A stretch of 64,000 nt of DNA, taken from positions 1 to 64,000 of the forward strand of contig CALCCF010000020.1 of NCBI GenBank assembly GCA_937899905.1, read 5' to 3'. The translations under genes were made by a program, and so were the position numbers. This DNA is from an uncultured Phycisphaeraceae bacterium (GTDB taxonomy: Bacteria; Planctomycetota; Phycisphaerae; Phycisphaerales; UBA1924). The notes below the pieces were generated by a model that saw only the letters and a program-made list of their open reading frames with translations, ran no database searches and was not told where the DNA came from. This document shows, piece after piece, positions 7,946-17,143 of this stretch; within the stretch, counting starts at the first letter, position 1; the number at the start of each line of letters is the position of its first letter.

Positions 7946-8767
7946 TCAGGCGTGCTCCGCGGAGTTGTAGCCCGGGAGGGCCACGACTCGGCCGCTCTCG
8001 CCCCGGAATTGCTCGAAAGACGCATCGAACACGCGTTGGAGCGCGGCTGGGTCCCTTAGGTCGTCCTTGGTCATGGGCTGGACCGTACCGTCGGGCCCGA
8101 TCGCCAGGCCCTCATCGGCCACCGCCGCGGCCCAGGGCAGATCGTGGGCGGCGACCATGATGGCGAGACCCTGGGTCGCCATCTCGCGCAGGATCCCTAC
8201 GAGCGCGGCAGCGTGGCGCGTGTCCAGGGCGCTGGCCGGCTCGTCTGCCAGCAGCACCTTGCCGCGCGGGCTGCCGGCACCAAGCTGGGCCAGGGATCGA
8301 GCGATGGCGGCGCGCTGCTGCTGCCCCACGCTCAGGCGCGGCATGGGCACGTCGGCGAGATCGGCCAGGTCGAGCCGGCTGATGGCCTCGTGCACGGAGT
8401 CTTGTCCGGCGCGGCCGCCGGATCCGTAGGCCCCGAAGCCCACGTACTCGCGCACGGTGAACGCGAACGCGAGGCTCGTGCGCTGGGGGCAGAGTGCGAG
8501 GCTGCGGGCCCGGGCCCGCTCGCCAAGGCTGGCGATGGCCGAACCGCAGAGTTCGACCGTGCCGCTGGTGGGCGTGAGCAGGCCGGCGAGCAGCCGCAGC
8601 AGCGTGGACTTGCCCGAGCCATTGGGGCCGACCAGGGCGACGATCTGGCCCGAGCGGAGCGCGACATCGGCAGGGCCGAGGGCACGGGCGTGGCCGCCAT
8701 AGCGGTGTCGCAGCCCTTGTGCGCTCAGCGCGAGATCGCCCTGGGAATCTGCCCCTGCTCCTGCCAT
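7946..8767 (-). CDS. ABC transporter ATP-binding protein (iron-siderophore/heme FecE-HmuV type)
   Basis: 273 residues with a full ABC ATPase core: Walker A GPNGSGKST (47-55), signature LSVGQQQR (145-152), Walker B KVLLADEP (170-177), and H-loop VAAHDL near 205. Layout and wording (SALDTRH after Walker B) resemble the FecCD-family partners that power iron-chelate, cobalamin or heme import. No permease or substrate-binding protein gene is nearby, so it would have to serve a transporter encoded elsewhere. ATG 8767 has TACGGT ending 5 nt upstream. The membrane microprotein follows immediately, which hints at an unusual partner. Confidence 0.85.
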   Translation of the reverse strand: MAGAGADSQGDLALSAQGLRHRYGGHARALGPADVALRSGQIVALVGPNGSGKSTLLRLLAGLLTPTSGTVELCGSAIASLGERARARSLALCPQRTSLAFAFTVREYVGFGAYGSGGRAGQDSVHEAISRLDLADLADVPMPRLSVGQQQRAAIARSLAQLGAGSPRGKVLLADEPASALDTRHAAALVGILREMATQGLAIMVAAHDLPWAAAVADEGLAIGPDGTVQPMTKDDLRDPAALQRVFDASFEQFRGESGRVVALPGYNSAEHA

Positions 8768-8772
8768 GACCT

Positions 8773-8778
8773 ACCGTA
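8773..8778 (-). promoter_or_regulatory. -10-like TACGGT, 5 nt before ATG 8767
   Basis: Precedes the ABC ATPase gene; the 5-nt gap contains AGG, too close to act as a normal Shine-Dalgarno site. Confidence 0.45.
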
Positions 8779-8833
8779 GAAGCCCCAACCGGACCCGGGT
8801 TGGCGAGACACGACACGTCGGAGAGCGGTATCG

Positions 8834-9868
8834 ATGGATAGCAGCAGCAACGGCAGCGCCCAGAGCACCACGAACGGAACCTCCAACCCAAACGCCAACC
8901 GCGGTACCGTGGCCGTGACTGGGGCGACCGGTTTCGTCGGCGGGCACATGGTGCGGACCTTGGTGGAGCGCGGCTGGAACGTCCGAGCGCTGTCCCGCTC
9001 TCGGGAGAAGGCGGCCGCCCTGCGTGAACGCGAGGGCGTGACCGTTGTGGCCGGCGACATCGGCGATGCCGATGCGCTGACACAGCTCGTGCGCGGGTGC
9101 GACGCGGTGATCCATCTCGTGGGCATCATCCGCGAGGCCAAGGGCCAGCGATTCGACGCGATGCACGTGGAGGCAACGCAGAGCGTGATCTCGGCATGCA
9201 AGCGTACTGGCGTGGCTCGCCTCGTGCACATGTCGGCGCTGGGTGTCGACGACGAGGGCACAACGAAGTACCAGAAGACAAAGTTCAAGGCCGAGCAGGC
9301 GGTTCGTTCCAGTGGGCTTGATTGGACGATCTTCCGCCCATCGCTCATCCATGGACCCGATGGCGAGTTCACGCAGATGCTTGCGCAGTGGTGCCGCGGT
9401 GAGATCGCGCCGTGGATCGGCATCCCCTACTTCCGTCGGCCGGAAACCGAGGATCGTGTGCCGCTCGGCGGTGTTGACTACATCGACCCCGAGGTTCAGC
9501 CGATCGTGGTGACCGACGTTGCGGCATACTTTGCCGACGCGCTGGAGCGGCCGGAGACCGTTGGCGAGATCTTCAACCTCGTGGGCTCGGAGCGTATGAC
9601 GTGGCCCGCGCTTCTTGAGCATGCGCACGAGCACGTGCCGCACGCGAAGGAGGGGCTGGCCCCGCTGTGGGCGCCCTCGGACATCTCGGCGCTGCAGGCC
9701 AAGGCGGCGGACTTCGTCGGGCTGGGCGGGTTGCTGCCCTTCGACGAAGGCATGGCGATCATGGGCGCGCAGGACTCTGTGTCGTCGCTCGAACGCGTCG
9801 AGGCGTTCTTTGACCGCCAGCCGATGGCGTTCCGCGATTCGTTTTCGGCCTATGCGGGGAAGCTGTAG
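8834..9868 (+). CDS. NAD(P)-binding SDR protein, NDUFA9/NmrA-like
   Basis: 344 residues of the atypical/extended short-chain dehydrogenase type. The glycine motif GATGFVGG lies at 30-37, and the YxxxK pair at Tyr146 and Lys150 (TKYQKTKFK). Sequence such as HLVGIIRE and FRPSLIHGP is characteristic of the complex-I NDUFA9-like and UDP-sugar epimerase-like bacterial proteins. Residues 1-22 are a Ser/Asn-rich leader without features. Substrate not predictable. GAGAG lies 8 nt before ATG 8834. Divergent from the ABC ATPase gene with 66 bp between them. Confidence 0.82.
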   Translation: MDSSSNGSAQSTTNGTSNPNANRGTVAVTGATGFVGGHMVRTLVERGWNVRALSRSREKAAALREREGVTVVAGDIGDADALTQLVRGCDAVIHLVGIIREAKGQRFDAMHVEATQSVISACKRTGVARLVHMSALGVDDEGTTKYQKTKFKAEQAVRSSGLDWTIFRPSLIHGPDGEFTQMLAQWCRGEIAPWIGIPYFRRPETEDRVPLGGVDYIDPEVQPIVVTDVAAYFADALERPETVGEIFNLVGSERMTWPALLEHAHEHVPHAKEGLAPLWAPSDISALQAKAADFVGLGGLLPFDEGMAIMGAQDSVSSLERVEAFFDRQPMAFRDSFSAYAGKL

Positions 9869-10059
9869 GACTCGTTTTCAATCCGGGGTATCGGACCGCG
9901 AAGCCGGGCGATCTGTAGGGATTGCTCGGCTTGTCTCGTGTGTGCGGGCGCGAATACGGAACGCTTTGGCGCTGTGAGTCACCCGCGGCGGTTGCCAATT
10001 CGAAACTCTGGGGTCAGCGCAATAGGTGCGCCAGCTTCAGCTTTCGAAGGAGAGTTCCG

Positions 10060-11046
10060 ATGTCGACGGGAGCCCACGTGGAGTGTGACACGCCGATCTC
10101 GCAGCTCAAATCGTCCACGCCCGCCGTGGTCATGAGCCTCAACAAGAAGGGCATCACGACCGTTGCCGAGTTGCTGGGCGCTTCGTTCGACGAAGTCGCG
10201 TACCAGCTCGACAGCTTCGATGACGCCGAGGTACTCATCGAGGAGGCCAAGCTGGTTGCTGAGGGTCAGGAGCGAGCGGAACCGGAGGACTCGGCCGATG
10301 ACGGCCGGGCGGAGGCCGCGGGTGGTATCGCCGGCGCGACCGGCGAGCAGGAGGAAGCCGATATGTCCGAGCACGGATCCGATCCGCAGTCTTCTCCCGA
10401 CCAACCCCAGGGCGTTCCCAGCGACTCGGCTCCATCGGCGCCGAAGCCGACCTCCGGACAGGTCGGGCTCGCGACGGCGATGCAGGCGGTGCTCAGCCTT
10501 GATGGCGGCGCATTCGCGTCCATGGAGGCGTCGTCGGCAGCGGCGCAGCGCCTTGCGGCGGCCGCGCTCATCATCGAGCACGGCGGCGGTGAGGACGAAT
10601 CGGTGGCGGCGGGCCTCCTCGACACGATCGACCCGAAGGCACCGAGCGTGGATCGTGAGGACGCGTCAGTACGCTTCGGCGAGCCGGCGGTCGATTTGCT
10701 CGAGCGAGCCGAGCTCTTGCTGACCGTCCCCATGAGTCCGAGCGGGAAGCCCTCCAACGTGCACGCCAAGCTGGTGGAAGTCGCCGACTCGTCGGCACTG
10801 CTCGTTGCCTCGTGCGGCGCGGTAGCTTCGGCCCGCGCCGTGCTCGCGCGATTCCAGAGTTCGGGCGACGCGGCTTGGGACCTGTTTACCGGCGGGCGTG
10901 AATTCGCCGTGTGGTACTTCGGCTCCATCTGTAAGGCGCTGGGCCCGGCCCTGAAGAAGGCCGGCAAGGAAGGCCTGAGCCACGAGCTGTGGTCGATCGT
11001 GCGAGCGCTCGAGGCCGCCGGCGGCGAGGATCGCAAGGCCGCGTAA
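10060..11046 (+). CDS. Degenerate HD_4-type (ppGpp hydrolase-like) protein with helical N-terminal domain
   Basis: 328 residues. Residues about 10-70 form a small helical domain resembling helix-hairpin-helix units (NKKGITTVAELLGASFDEV). Residues about 70-135 are acidic and disordered. Residues 136-320 align by eye with the HD_4/MESH1-like phosphohydrolase fold: DESVAAGLLDTID corresponds to the DExxxAAALLHDxxED segment, VASARAVLARF to ADKLHNARAIL, and WDLFTGGREFAVWYF to WxRFNxGRExxLWYY. The metal-binding His-Asp residues are gone at each site, so hydrolysis is unlikely. AAGGAGA precedes ATG 10060. It lies upstream of rnr on the same strand, 114 bp away. Confidence 0.65.
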   Translation: MSTGAHVECDTPISQLKSSTPAVVMSLNKKGITTVAELLGASFDEVAYQLDSFDDAEVLIEEAKLVAEGQERAEPEDSADDGRAEAAGGIAGATGEQEEADMSEHGSDPQSSPDQPQGVPSDSAPSAPKPTSGQVGLATAMQAVLSLDGGAFASMEASSAAAQRLAAAALIIEHGGGEDESVAAGLLDTIDPKAPSVDREDASVRFGEPAVDLLERAELLLTVPMSPSGKPSNVHAKLVEVADSSALLVASCGAVASARAVLARFQSSGDAAWDLFTGGREFAVWYFGSICKALGPALKKAGKEGLSHELWSIVRALEAAGGEDRKAA

Positions 11047-11160
11047 ACACTGGAACACGCCGGGAATCTCGGCGGATTGTCGGAGAATTGGTCGCTGGGT
11101 CGATACCGTTCGGGGCCCGCGGGGATGATCCTCGTGGGCCTTTAGGCCAGGAGGGCCCGA

Positions 11161-13641
11161 ATGCCGACCGCCAGCGAGGCCATCCTTAAGTACAAGACCG
11201 CGATCCTGCGCCACGTGGGGCACGAGAACTACTCGCCCAGCACGGTGGAGAAGCTCGCCGAAGATCTCCGCGCTGAGCCCGCAGAATTGAAGATCGCCGT
11301 CGAAGCGCTCGCGGCTGCGGGCGACGTGGCGTTAAGCAACGCGGACCAGGTCACGCTGCCGAGCCTGAGCAATGCGGGCGACGAAATCACCGGCACGTTC
11401 CAGCGTTCGCCGCGTGGGTTTGGGTTCATCAGGCCCGACACCAAGGTTCGCGAGGGCCAGGTCTACGTCCACGCCGAAGACACGCAAGGTGCGCTGACGG
11501 GCGACAAGGTTCGTGCGCACATCCGGCGTGATCGAAAGCGTGAGGCTTCGGGTCGTGGCGGATTTGGGCCGCAGTTCGTGGCGTCGATCATCGAGGTGCT
11601 GGAACGTAAGCGTTCGAGCTACGCGGCGACGATGCAGAAGCGCGGCACGACCTGGCTGGCCATGCCCGACGGCGACACGAGCATCGGCCCGGTAGTCATT
11701 GCCGACGCGGATAGCAAGTACGTGTCCGAGGGCGACAAGGTCGTCATCGACCTGACCGAGTATCCCGAGGGCAATGCGCTGGCCGAGGGCGTGATTACGC
11801 GTGTGCTTGGCGAGGCTGGCAAGCCGGACGTGGAGACGCAGGCGGTGATCGCCGCGTACGCGCTGCCGCCGGACGAGTTCCCCGATGCATGCCTGGAGCA
11901 CGCGCGAGAGTCGACTCGGGCGTTCGATGACGCGATCGGTCGGTTCCTTGGTGAAGGCGCGTCGGCCTTGCCGGACCGGCTGGACCTGACCGAGGACTAC
12001 ATCGCCACGATCGATCCGCCGGACGCGAAGGACTACGACGACGCGATCTCCGTGAAGCGGACCGACGATGGGTGGGAGCTTGGCATCCACATCGCTGATG
12101 TTGCCCACTTCATCGCGCCCGGCTCGGCGCTGGACGTCGAGGCTCGCGAGCGTGGCAACAGCGTGTACCTTCCGCGGCACGTCATCCCGATGCTGCCAGA
12201 GATCCTGAGCAACGGCATTTGTTCTCTGCAGCCGCAGGTCCCACGATTTGCCAAGAGCATCTTCATCCACTACGACCTCTCGGGCCGTGTGACCCGCACG
12301 GGCGCGGCCCAGACGATCATCAATAGCGCGAAGCGGATGACGTACCTGGAGGCCCAGGCGCTGATCGAGGGCAACGAGGAAGAAGCGAAGAAGCACGCTC
12401 GTACCGAGCCCGAGTACACGCCCAAGCTCAAGAACACGGTCAAGCTCATGAACGAGCTGGCACGCACGATCCGCGAGCGTCGGCGCGGGGCGGGCATGAT
12501 CCACCTGGACCTTCCCGACGTCGAGTTGATCTACGACGACAACGGGCACGTGGTCGATGCCGAGCCCGAGGACGACGCGTTCACGCACACGATCATCGAG
12601 ATGTTCATGGTCGAGGCGAACGAGGCGGTGGCGAGGCTGTTCGAGCGGATGGGCGTCCCGGTCATGCGTCGCGTGCACCCCGACCCGGCGCCGGCGGGCA
12701 TGGAAGAGGCGCAGAAGGTCGCCAAGGTCGCGGGCTACACGCTGCCGAAGAACCCGACGCGCGAGCAGTTGCAGAGCATCCTGGATGCCACACGTGGCAA
12801 GCCGTCGGCGCGGGCCGTCCATATGGCGGTGCTGCGGACGCTGAGCAAGGCCGAGTACTCGCCCGCGCCGATCGGGCACTTTGCGCTGGCGAGCGATGCG
12901 TACTCGCACTTCACGAGCCCGATCCGCCGCTACGCCGACTTGCTGACGCACCGATTGCTGCAGGACTACCTCGCGCTCACCGAGAACGGGCAGAAGCCAC
13001 CCAAGGGCGAGAAGGAGATGAAACTGCTGGGCCGGAGGCTGGCGGATGCTGGCTCGTTCATCCCCCAGGAAGACCTGGTGACGATCGGTCGGCACATTAG
13101 CGATACCGAGGCGAACGCCGCCGATGCCGAGCGTGAGCTGCGCAGCTTCCTGGTGCTGCAATTGCTCTCGAACAAGGTCGGTGAGGTGTTCGACGGCGTC
13201 GTCACCGGGCTCAACCCGCGAGGCCTGTTCATCCAGGTTGACAAGTACCTCGCCGACGGGTTCATCAAGGTCGAGGACCTGCCGGGCGACGTCACTCGCG
13301 GCGGGAAGGCCCCACGCTGGGTTACCGTGCGCGACACCGGCGGGCTCGTCGACAAGAACTCCGGGCGGAGCTTCAACTTCGGTGATCGCGTGCGCGTGCA
13401 GATCGGCTCGGTCGACTTGCCCAAGCGACGGCTGGAGTTGTTCATCGCCGACGCGGAGAGCCGAGCCGTGGGCATGAGCCTGGCGAAGGCCGGCGAGGGT
13501 TTGACGCGCGGTGGCGGCGGAGGCGGCCTGGAATCCGCCGGCGGCACCGGGTTTAAGAAGATGCCCGGTGGCACGCGACGCAGCCGCAAGAGCAAGGCGC
13601 GCGACCGCGGCAAGACGGACTATCGCCGCGACAAGAAGTAG
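11161..13641 (+). CDS. rnr: Ribonuclease R
   Basis: 826 residues, the usual size for RNase R, the processive 3'-5' exoribonuclease that degrades structured RNA. Order: N-terminal winged-helix region, cold-shock domain (TFQRSPRGFGFIRPD near 79-93), second OB domain, RNB catalytic domain with the acidic site DPPDAKDYDDAISV near 283-296 and HFTSPIRRYADL near 583, S1 domain near 670-760, and a Lys/Arg/Gly-rich tail from about 785 that is typical of RNase R rather than RNase II. An AGGAGGG site lies 5 nt before ATG 11161. The degenerate HD_4 gene precedes it. Confidence 0.95.
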   Translation: MPTASEAILKYKTAILRHVGHENYSPSTVEKLAEDLRAEPAELKIAVEALAAAGDVALSNADQVTLPSLSNAGDEITGTFQRSPRGFGFIRPDTKVREGQVYVHAEDTQGALTGDKVRAHIRRDRKREASGRGGFGPQFVASIIEVLERKRSSYAATMQKRGTTWLAMPDGDTSIGPVVIADADSKYVSEGDKVVIDLTEYPEGNALAEGVITRVLGEAGKPDVETQAVIAAYALPPDEFPDACLEHARESTRAFDDAIGRFLGEGASALPDRLDLTEDYIATIDPPDAKDYDDAISVKRTDDGWELGIHIADVAHFIAPGSALDVEARERGNSVYLPRHVIPMLPEILSNGICSLQPQVPRFAKSIFIHYDLSGRVTRTGAAQTIINSAKRMTYLEAQALIEGNEEEAKKHARTEPEYTPKLKNTVKLMNELARTIRERRRGAGMIHLDLPDVELIYDDNGHVVDAEPEDDAFTHTIIEMFMVEANEAVARLFERMGVPVMRRVHPDPAPAGMEEAQKVAKVAGYTLPKNPTREQLQSILDATRGKPSARAVHMAVLRTLSKAEYSPAPIGHFALASDAYSHFTSPIRRYADLLTHRLLQDYLALTENGQKPPKGEKEMKLLGRRLADAGSFIPQEDLVTIGRHISDTEANAADAERELRSFLVLQLLSNKVGEVFDGVVTGLNPRGLFIQVDKYLADGFIKVEDLPGDVTRGGKAPRWVTVRDTGGLVDKNSGRSFNFGDRVRVQIGSVDLPKRRLELFIADAESRAVGMSLAKAGEGLTRGGGGGGLESAGGTGFKKMPGGTRRSRKSKARDRGKTDYRRDKK

Positions 13642-13659
13642 TCGCAGCCGGACTCCGAA

Positions 13660-15138
13660 CTAGTTCTGGTCTCGCATCCACGGCGGCTCGCCGAAGCTGA
13701 CGCGGCCGGGCCGCTGCTGCTGCCACGGCGCGTCCTCGGTGATCGAACGCGCGGTGTTCACGCCCTGGCGTCCCGCGTGCCCGTCGACCTGAGGCGGCAC
13801 GGGCGGCTGTTCCTGCTGCACGTGAAGCGTCTGCGTGGGGAAGGCGAACTGCACATTCAGCCGCTCGGTGACACGCATGATGTCCAGAAGGAATCGCTCG
13901 CGCTCACGCAGCTCGACCGCCCAGTCTGGGCACGCGTGGAACATGTACACCAGCACGTCGATGCTCGAGGGCCCGAAGCGATTCAGGTAGACGTGGTACG
14001 TGTCCTTGCGCGTGTAGGGGTGCTGGCGGATCAGCTCGCGCACGGCCTCGCAGAACGCCTCGACGGCCTCGGGCGGCGTGCCGTAGGTCAGGCCGATGTG
14101 CGTTGTGAAGCGCCGGTATCGCCTACGCCCGTAGTTGTCGACGGTCGCGCGCACCAGCGTCGAGTTGGGCACGGTGACGACCGAGTCGTAGAACGTGCGG
14201 ATGCGTGTCGAGCGGATACCCAACTCTTCGACGGTGCCCTCGACGTTGTCGACCACGACCCAATCGCCGACCTCGAACGGGCGATCGGCGATGACGGCGA
14301 TGGAGCCGAAGAAGTTCTCGATCGTGTCCTTGGCGGCGAAGGCGACGGCGAGGCCGCCGATGCCCAGGCCTGTGAGCAAGGGAAGGATCTCGTAGTCGAG
14401 CGCGCTCGCGACGTAGATGACGCCGAAGACGGTGACGAGGACCTTGGCGGTCTTTCGCGCAAGCGGGAGCAGCAGGTCGTCGATCTTGGTCGCGGTCGCC
14501 TTGGCCTTCTTCTCCAAGACATCGCACACGAGGTCGACCACGCGGTACGCCGCCCAGATCGCCGCGAGCGTGAGGATCGATAGCACGGCCACGCGGATGA
14601 TCGCCTCGGGCACGGGTGGGAGGCCGAGCAGAAATTGGCCCGCATACCACACCGAAGCGCCGGCGAGTAGCGCGAACGGGCGCGCGGCTCGGCGAACGAC
14701 CTTGGGATCGGCCTCGACGCCGCGGCGGGCGAAGAACACCCACCACAAGAATCGCATGAGCAGGCCCGCCAGCAGATCGGCGAGGAAGCCCGCGAAGATG
14801 ATCGTGATGATCAGGAGCCACTTCCAGACCGGGATGCCGGCGAGCTTGCCCCACACGACGCGCTCGGGCAGGATGGGCTCGAGGCTCTGGGCCACCCACT
14901 GCTCGATGCGCAATGGCAGCGTCAGCTCTCCGCTCTCTTCGCCCCAGCGCACCGGGAGGCGGCTCAGCTTGCGGAAGAGTTCTTCGGAGCCGTCGACCGT
15001 GGCGGTCGAAAAGACCCACGCGTTGTCGGCCGTGCGCGTGAGGGTGATCTCGTGCTCGCCGGCGATCTCGTTGGCCCATCGCGACGAAGCCTTCGTCTTG
15101 GTACGGGAAGTAGGTGAATCGATCGATCGGGGCTCCAC
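13660..15138 (-). CDS. Mechanosensitive channel, MscS family (channel-forming part, frameshifted gene)
   Basis: This reading frame encodes the channel of a small-conductance mechanosensitive (MscS-type) protein. Membrane helices are visible at about IPVWKWLLIITIIFAGFLAD, FALLAGASVWYAGQFLLGL, and RVAVLSILTLAAIWAAYRVV; the pore region GLGIGGLAVAFAAKDTIENF and the beta domain FEVGDWVVVDNVEGTVEELG follow. The first 20 codons up to about 15080 are probably not the natural start: the true N-terminus with a signal peptide lies in another frame (15077-15517) and the two join by a +1 shift. The full protein would be about 620 residues. It lies downstream of the PhoX-like gene, same strand. Confidence 0.82.
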   Translation of the reverse strand: MEPRSIDSPTSRTKTKASSRWANEIAGEHEITLTRTADNAWVFSTATVDGSEELFRKLSRLPVRWGEESGELTLPLRIEQWVAQSLEPILPERVVWGKLAGIPVWKWLLIITIIFAGFLADLLAGLLMRFLWWVFFARRGVEADPKVVRRAARPFALLAGASVWYAGQFLLGLPPVPEAIIRVAVLSILTLAAIWAAYRVVDLVCDVLEKKAKATATKIDDLLLPLARKTAKVLVTVFGVIYVASALDYEILPLLTGLGIGGLAVAFAAKDTIENFFGSIAVIADRPFEVGDWVVVDNVEGTVEELGIRSTRIRTFYDSVVTVPNSTLVRATVDNYGRRRYRRFTTHIGLTYGTPPEAVEAFCEAVRELIRQHPYTRKDTYHVYLNRFGPSSIDVLVYMFHACPDWAVELRERERFLLDIMRVTERLNVQFAFPTQTLHVQQEQPPVPPQVDGHAGRQGVNTARSITEDAPWQQQRPGRVSFGEPPWMRDQN

Positions 15139-15517
15139 GCTGCCGGGCGGCCTCGAGCCCTTCGAGGTCCGGCAACGCGTACCGCGACACGGGGCCCATG
15201 CGCTTGAGCGACTCGTGCAGGCGGATGGCGGTGTTGATCGCGGTGACGGCTTCCGGACCCGAGAGACCCAAGGCGCGGGCGAGTTCGTCCTCGGCCAATG
15301 CCCGTTCGCGGCTGAAGGCCTGGCTATCGCGATACCGGCTCACCGCGCGGAGGAAAGTCATCATCGTGGCGCGCGGGCTGTCGAACAGCGGATCGACGGC
15401 GGGCACCGCCTGTTCCGCAGCCGGCACGGGATCGCCAGCCGGCAGGGACTCGGGGCCCTGGGCCCACGAGCACGGCGCGAACGAAAGAACAACGCACAGG
15501 ACCACGAGGCGGAGCAT
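15077..15517 (-). CDS. N-terminal exported part of the MscS-family protein (out of frame with the channel part)
   Basis: ATG 15517 begins a clear signal peptide (MLRLVVLCVVLSFAPCSWAQ) followed by about 125 residues of a periplasmic region ending in APIDRFTYFPYQDEGFV. Beyond about 15080 this frame turns into Arg-rich antisense-like sequence, while the next frame continues with RWANEIAGEHEITLTR and the MscS channel. Moving one nucleotide forward restores one protein. Either a one-base insertion (mutation or assembly error) or a recoding site explains it. TAGCAT ends 5 nt before the ATG. Large N-terminal periplasmic domains are known in some MscS-superfamily members. Confidence 0.65.
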
Positions 15518-15522
15518 CGGCC

Positions 15523-15528
15523 ATGCTA
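15523..15528 (-). promoter_or_regulatory. -10-like TAGCAT, 5 nt before ATG 15517
   Basis: Precedes the true N-terminus of the MscS-family gene and supports it. Confidence 0.5.
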
Positions 15529-15565
15529 GTGCGGCGGTCCGTGCTCGGGGCGATGAAACGCGGCC

Positions 15566-17041
15566 TTAGCTGGTTCGGCGGCTCTCCCACGGGCCGGTGA
15601 TGGCAAGCGTGATGCCGACGCTCTGGACGTTCACGAACAGTGTGGTGCCATCGGGGCTGAAGCAGACGCCGGCGAGTTCGCTGTTGTTCCAGGCGTTGCG
15701 CCCGAGCTTGTAGATGCGGCCCTCGGGCGTGACGCCGACGAGGTAGTCCTCGCCCGACCCGTCCTCGCAGACAATCAGGTCGCCGAACGGGGCGACGGTG
15801 ATGTTGTCGGCGTTGTCGATGAGGCCCGGGTTGTTCGGCTCGATGAAGAGTTCGAGTATGCCTGGTTCACGGTGCTCGTCGGCGGTGCCCTCGGCGGGCG
15901 AGGGCGTGTAGCGCCAGATCTGGCCCTTATAAAGTCGGCCGCCGCTGGTGCATGCGAAATAGGCCGAGGCGGGCGAATCGTCTGCCAGCGCGCCCCACCA
16001 CATGCCCTCGCCGCGGGCGAAGCGGGCGGCACCTTTCGCGAAGCCGCGCTTGCGGAGGTCGTCGTTGGGAGACTCAATGTTGTCGATGTCGAGCCACTCG
16101 ACCTCGAGCCGCTCGCCCACGGCGACGGTTCGGCCTTCCCAGTTGCGGGTGTCCAGGCTGAGCTTGCGCTTGGCGCTCAAGACCTGCAACCTGCCACCCT
16201 CGTGCAGCTTGCCGGGGACGTTGGGCACGAAGCGGTAGACGAGGCCATCGTGGCGATCCTCGGTCTGGTAGACGATGCCCGTTGACGGATCGACGCAGAT
16301 CGCCTCGTGCATGAATCGGCCCATGCCGCGGATGGGCTTGGGCTCGGCAAGGCTTGGCGTTGCGGTCGCGGGCACCTCGAAGTTGTACCCGTGGTCGCGT
16401 TCATAGATCCGATCCTCGGACCAGCGGTTGCTAGCGCGCTCGACGGTCTCTTCGCACGTGATCCATGTGCCCCACGGTGTTGGGCCGCCAGCGCAGTTGC
16501 GGATCGTGCCGGCCAGCGAGAGGAACTCCTTCTCGACCGTGCCGCGGCGTGTGTCGTACACGATGTTGGTGGTGCCGCCGTAGGAGTGGTATCCGCCGAA
16601 GCCGGCGTCGTAGAACTTGGAGCGTGGGAGGCGGCTGGCCAGTTTCTGGCCGTCGCCGTATGGGCTGCCGTTCTTCTTGCTCGGGTCGAGCTCGTGGTTG
16701 CGCACGATGACGGTCGTGCCATCGGGGCCCTCGAACGCGGCCATCGCGTCGGGCAAGCCGGGCACGAGCAGGCCGTCGCTCATGGTCTCGCCGACGCGGC
16801 TGATGACCTGGTAGTTGAAGCCCTCGGGCAGATCGAACACGCCCTTGGGATCTGGCACGAGCGGCCCAAAGCCGAGCCCGATGTCCTCGCTCGCCGGCGT
16901 GGCGGAGGCGTTGCGGGCGAAGAGCGACTGCAGGCCTCCGAAGCCCATGGTGACCGCGGCGGCCGACTGCATGAACGCCCGGCGCGTGGGCTGGACCGCG
17001 GTGCTCGGAGTGGCGTCGATGGTCTCAGCCTGCGTGGTCAT
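15566..17041 (-). CDS. PhoX-like (DUF839) Tat-exported protein
   Basis: 491 residues. A twin-arginine signal is visible (TRRAFMQSAAAVTMGFGG, Arg20-Arg21), so the protein is exported folded. The body has the DUF839/PhoX beta-propeller pattern: NHELDPSKKNGSPYGDG, GGPTPWGTWITCEETVER, HEAICVDPSTGIVYQTEDR and the late DNITVAPFGDLIVCEDGSG. PhoX enzymes are calcium/iron alkaline phosphatases, but many DUF839 members are uncharacterised, so phosphatase activity is only likely. ATG 17041 has TACATT ending 6 nt upstream; longer frames upstream add non-homologous sequence. The MscS gene follows 48 bp downstream. Confidence 0.82.
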   Translation of the reverse strand: MTTQAETIDATPSTAVQPTRRAFMQSAAAVTMGFGGLQSLFARNASATPASEDIGLGFGPLVPDPKGVFDLPEGFNYQVISRVGETMSDGLLVPGLPDAMAAFEGPDGTTVIVRNHELDPSKKNGSPYGDGQKLASRLPRSKFYDAGFGGYHSYGGTTNIVYDTRRGTVEKEFLSLAGTIRNCAGGPTPWGTWITCEETVERASNRWSEDRIYERDHGYNFEVPATATPSLAEPKPIRGMGRFMHEAICVDPSTGIVYQTEDRHDGLVYRFVPNVPGKLHEGGRLQVLSAKRKLSLDTRNWEGRTVAVGERLEVEWLDIDNIESPNDDLRKRGFAKGAARFARGEGMWWGALADDSPASAYFACTSGGRLYKGQIWRYTPSPAEGTADEHREPGILELFIEPNNPGLIDNADNITVAPFGDLIVCEDGSGEDYLVGVTPEGRIYKLGRNAWNNSELAGVCFSPDGTTLFVNVQSVGITLAITGPWESRRTS

Positions 17042-17047
17042 CACGGA

Positions 17048-17053
17048 AATGTA
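17048..17053 (-). promoter_or_regulatory. -10-like TACATT, 6 nt before ATG 17041
   Basis: Precedes the PhoX-like gene; no Shine-Dalgarno site. Confidence 0.45.
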
Positions 17054-17143
17054 CGACCCATTCGGCGAATCGGCCGTATCGAAGGGCAGAAGAGCGGCAG
17101 ATTTCACGCCAACTTTGCGCTCTCGGACGGGGAGGCCCGTGGC

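Noticed and set aside
11114-11150. GGCCC...GGGCC repeat and GGCCTTTAGGCC palindrome before rnr
   Set aside because: Imperfect stems without a T-tract; not better than expected in GC-rich DNA, so not called a terminator or riboswitch.
11332-13161. 609-codon minus-strand frame inside rnr
   Set aside because: Complete overlap with an unambiguous RNase R gene; the product is Arg/Leu/Val/His-rich without motifs.
14123-15080. Continuation of the MscS N-terminal frame to 14123
   Set aside because: After about 15080 it becomes Arg/His/Pro-rich filler, while the other frame encodes MscS helices.
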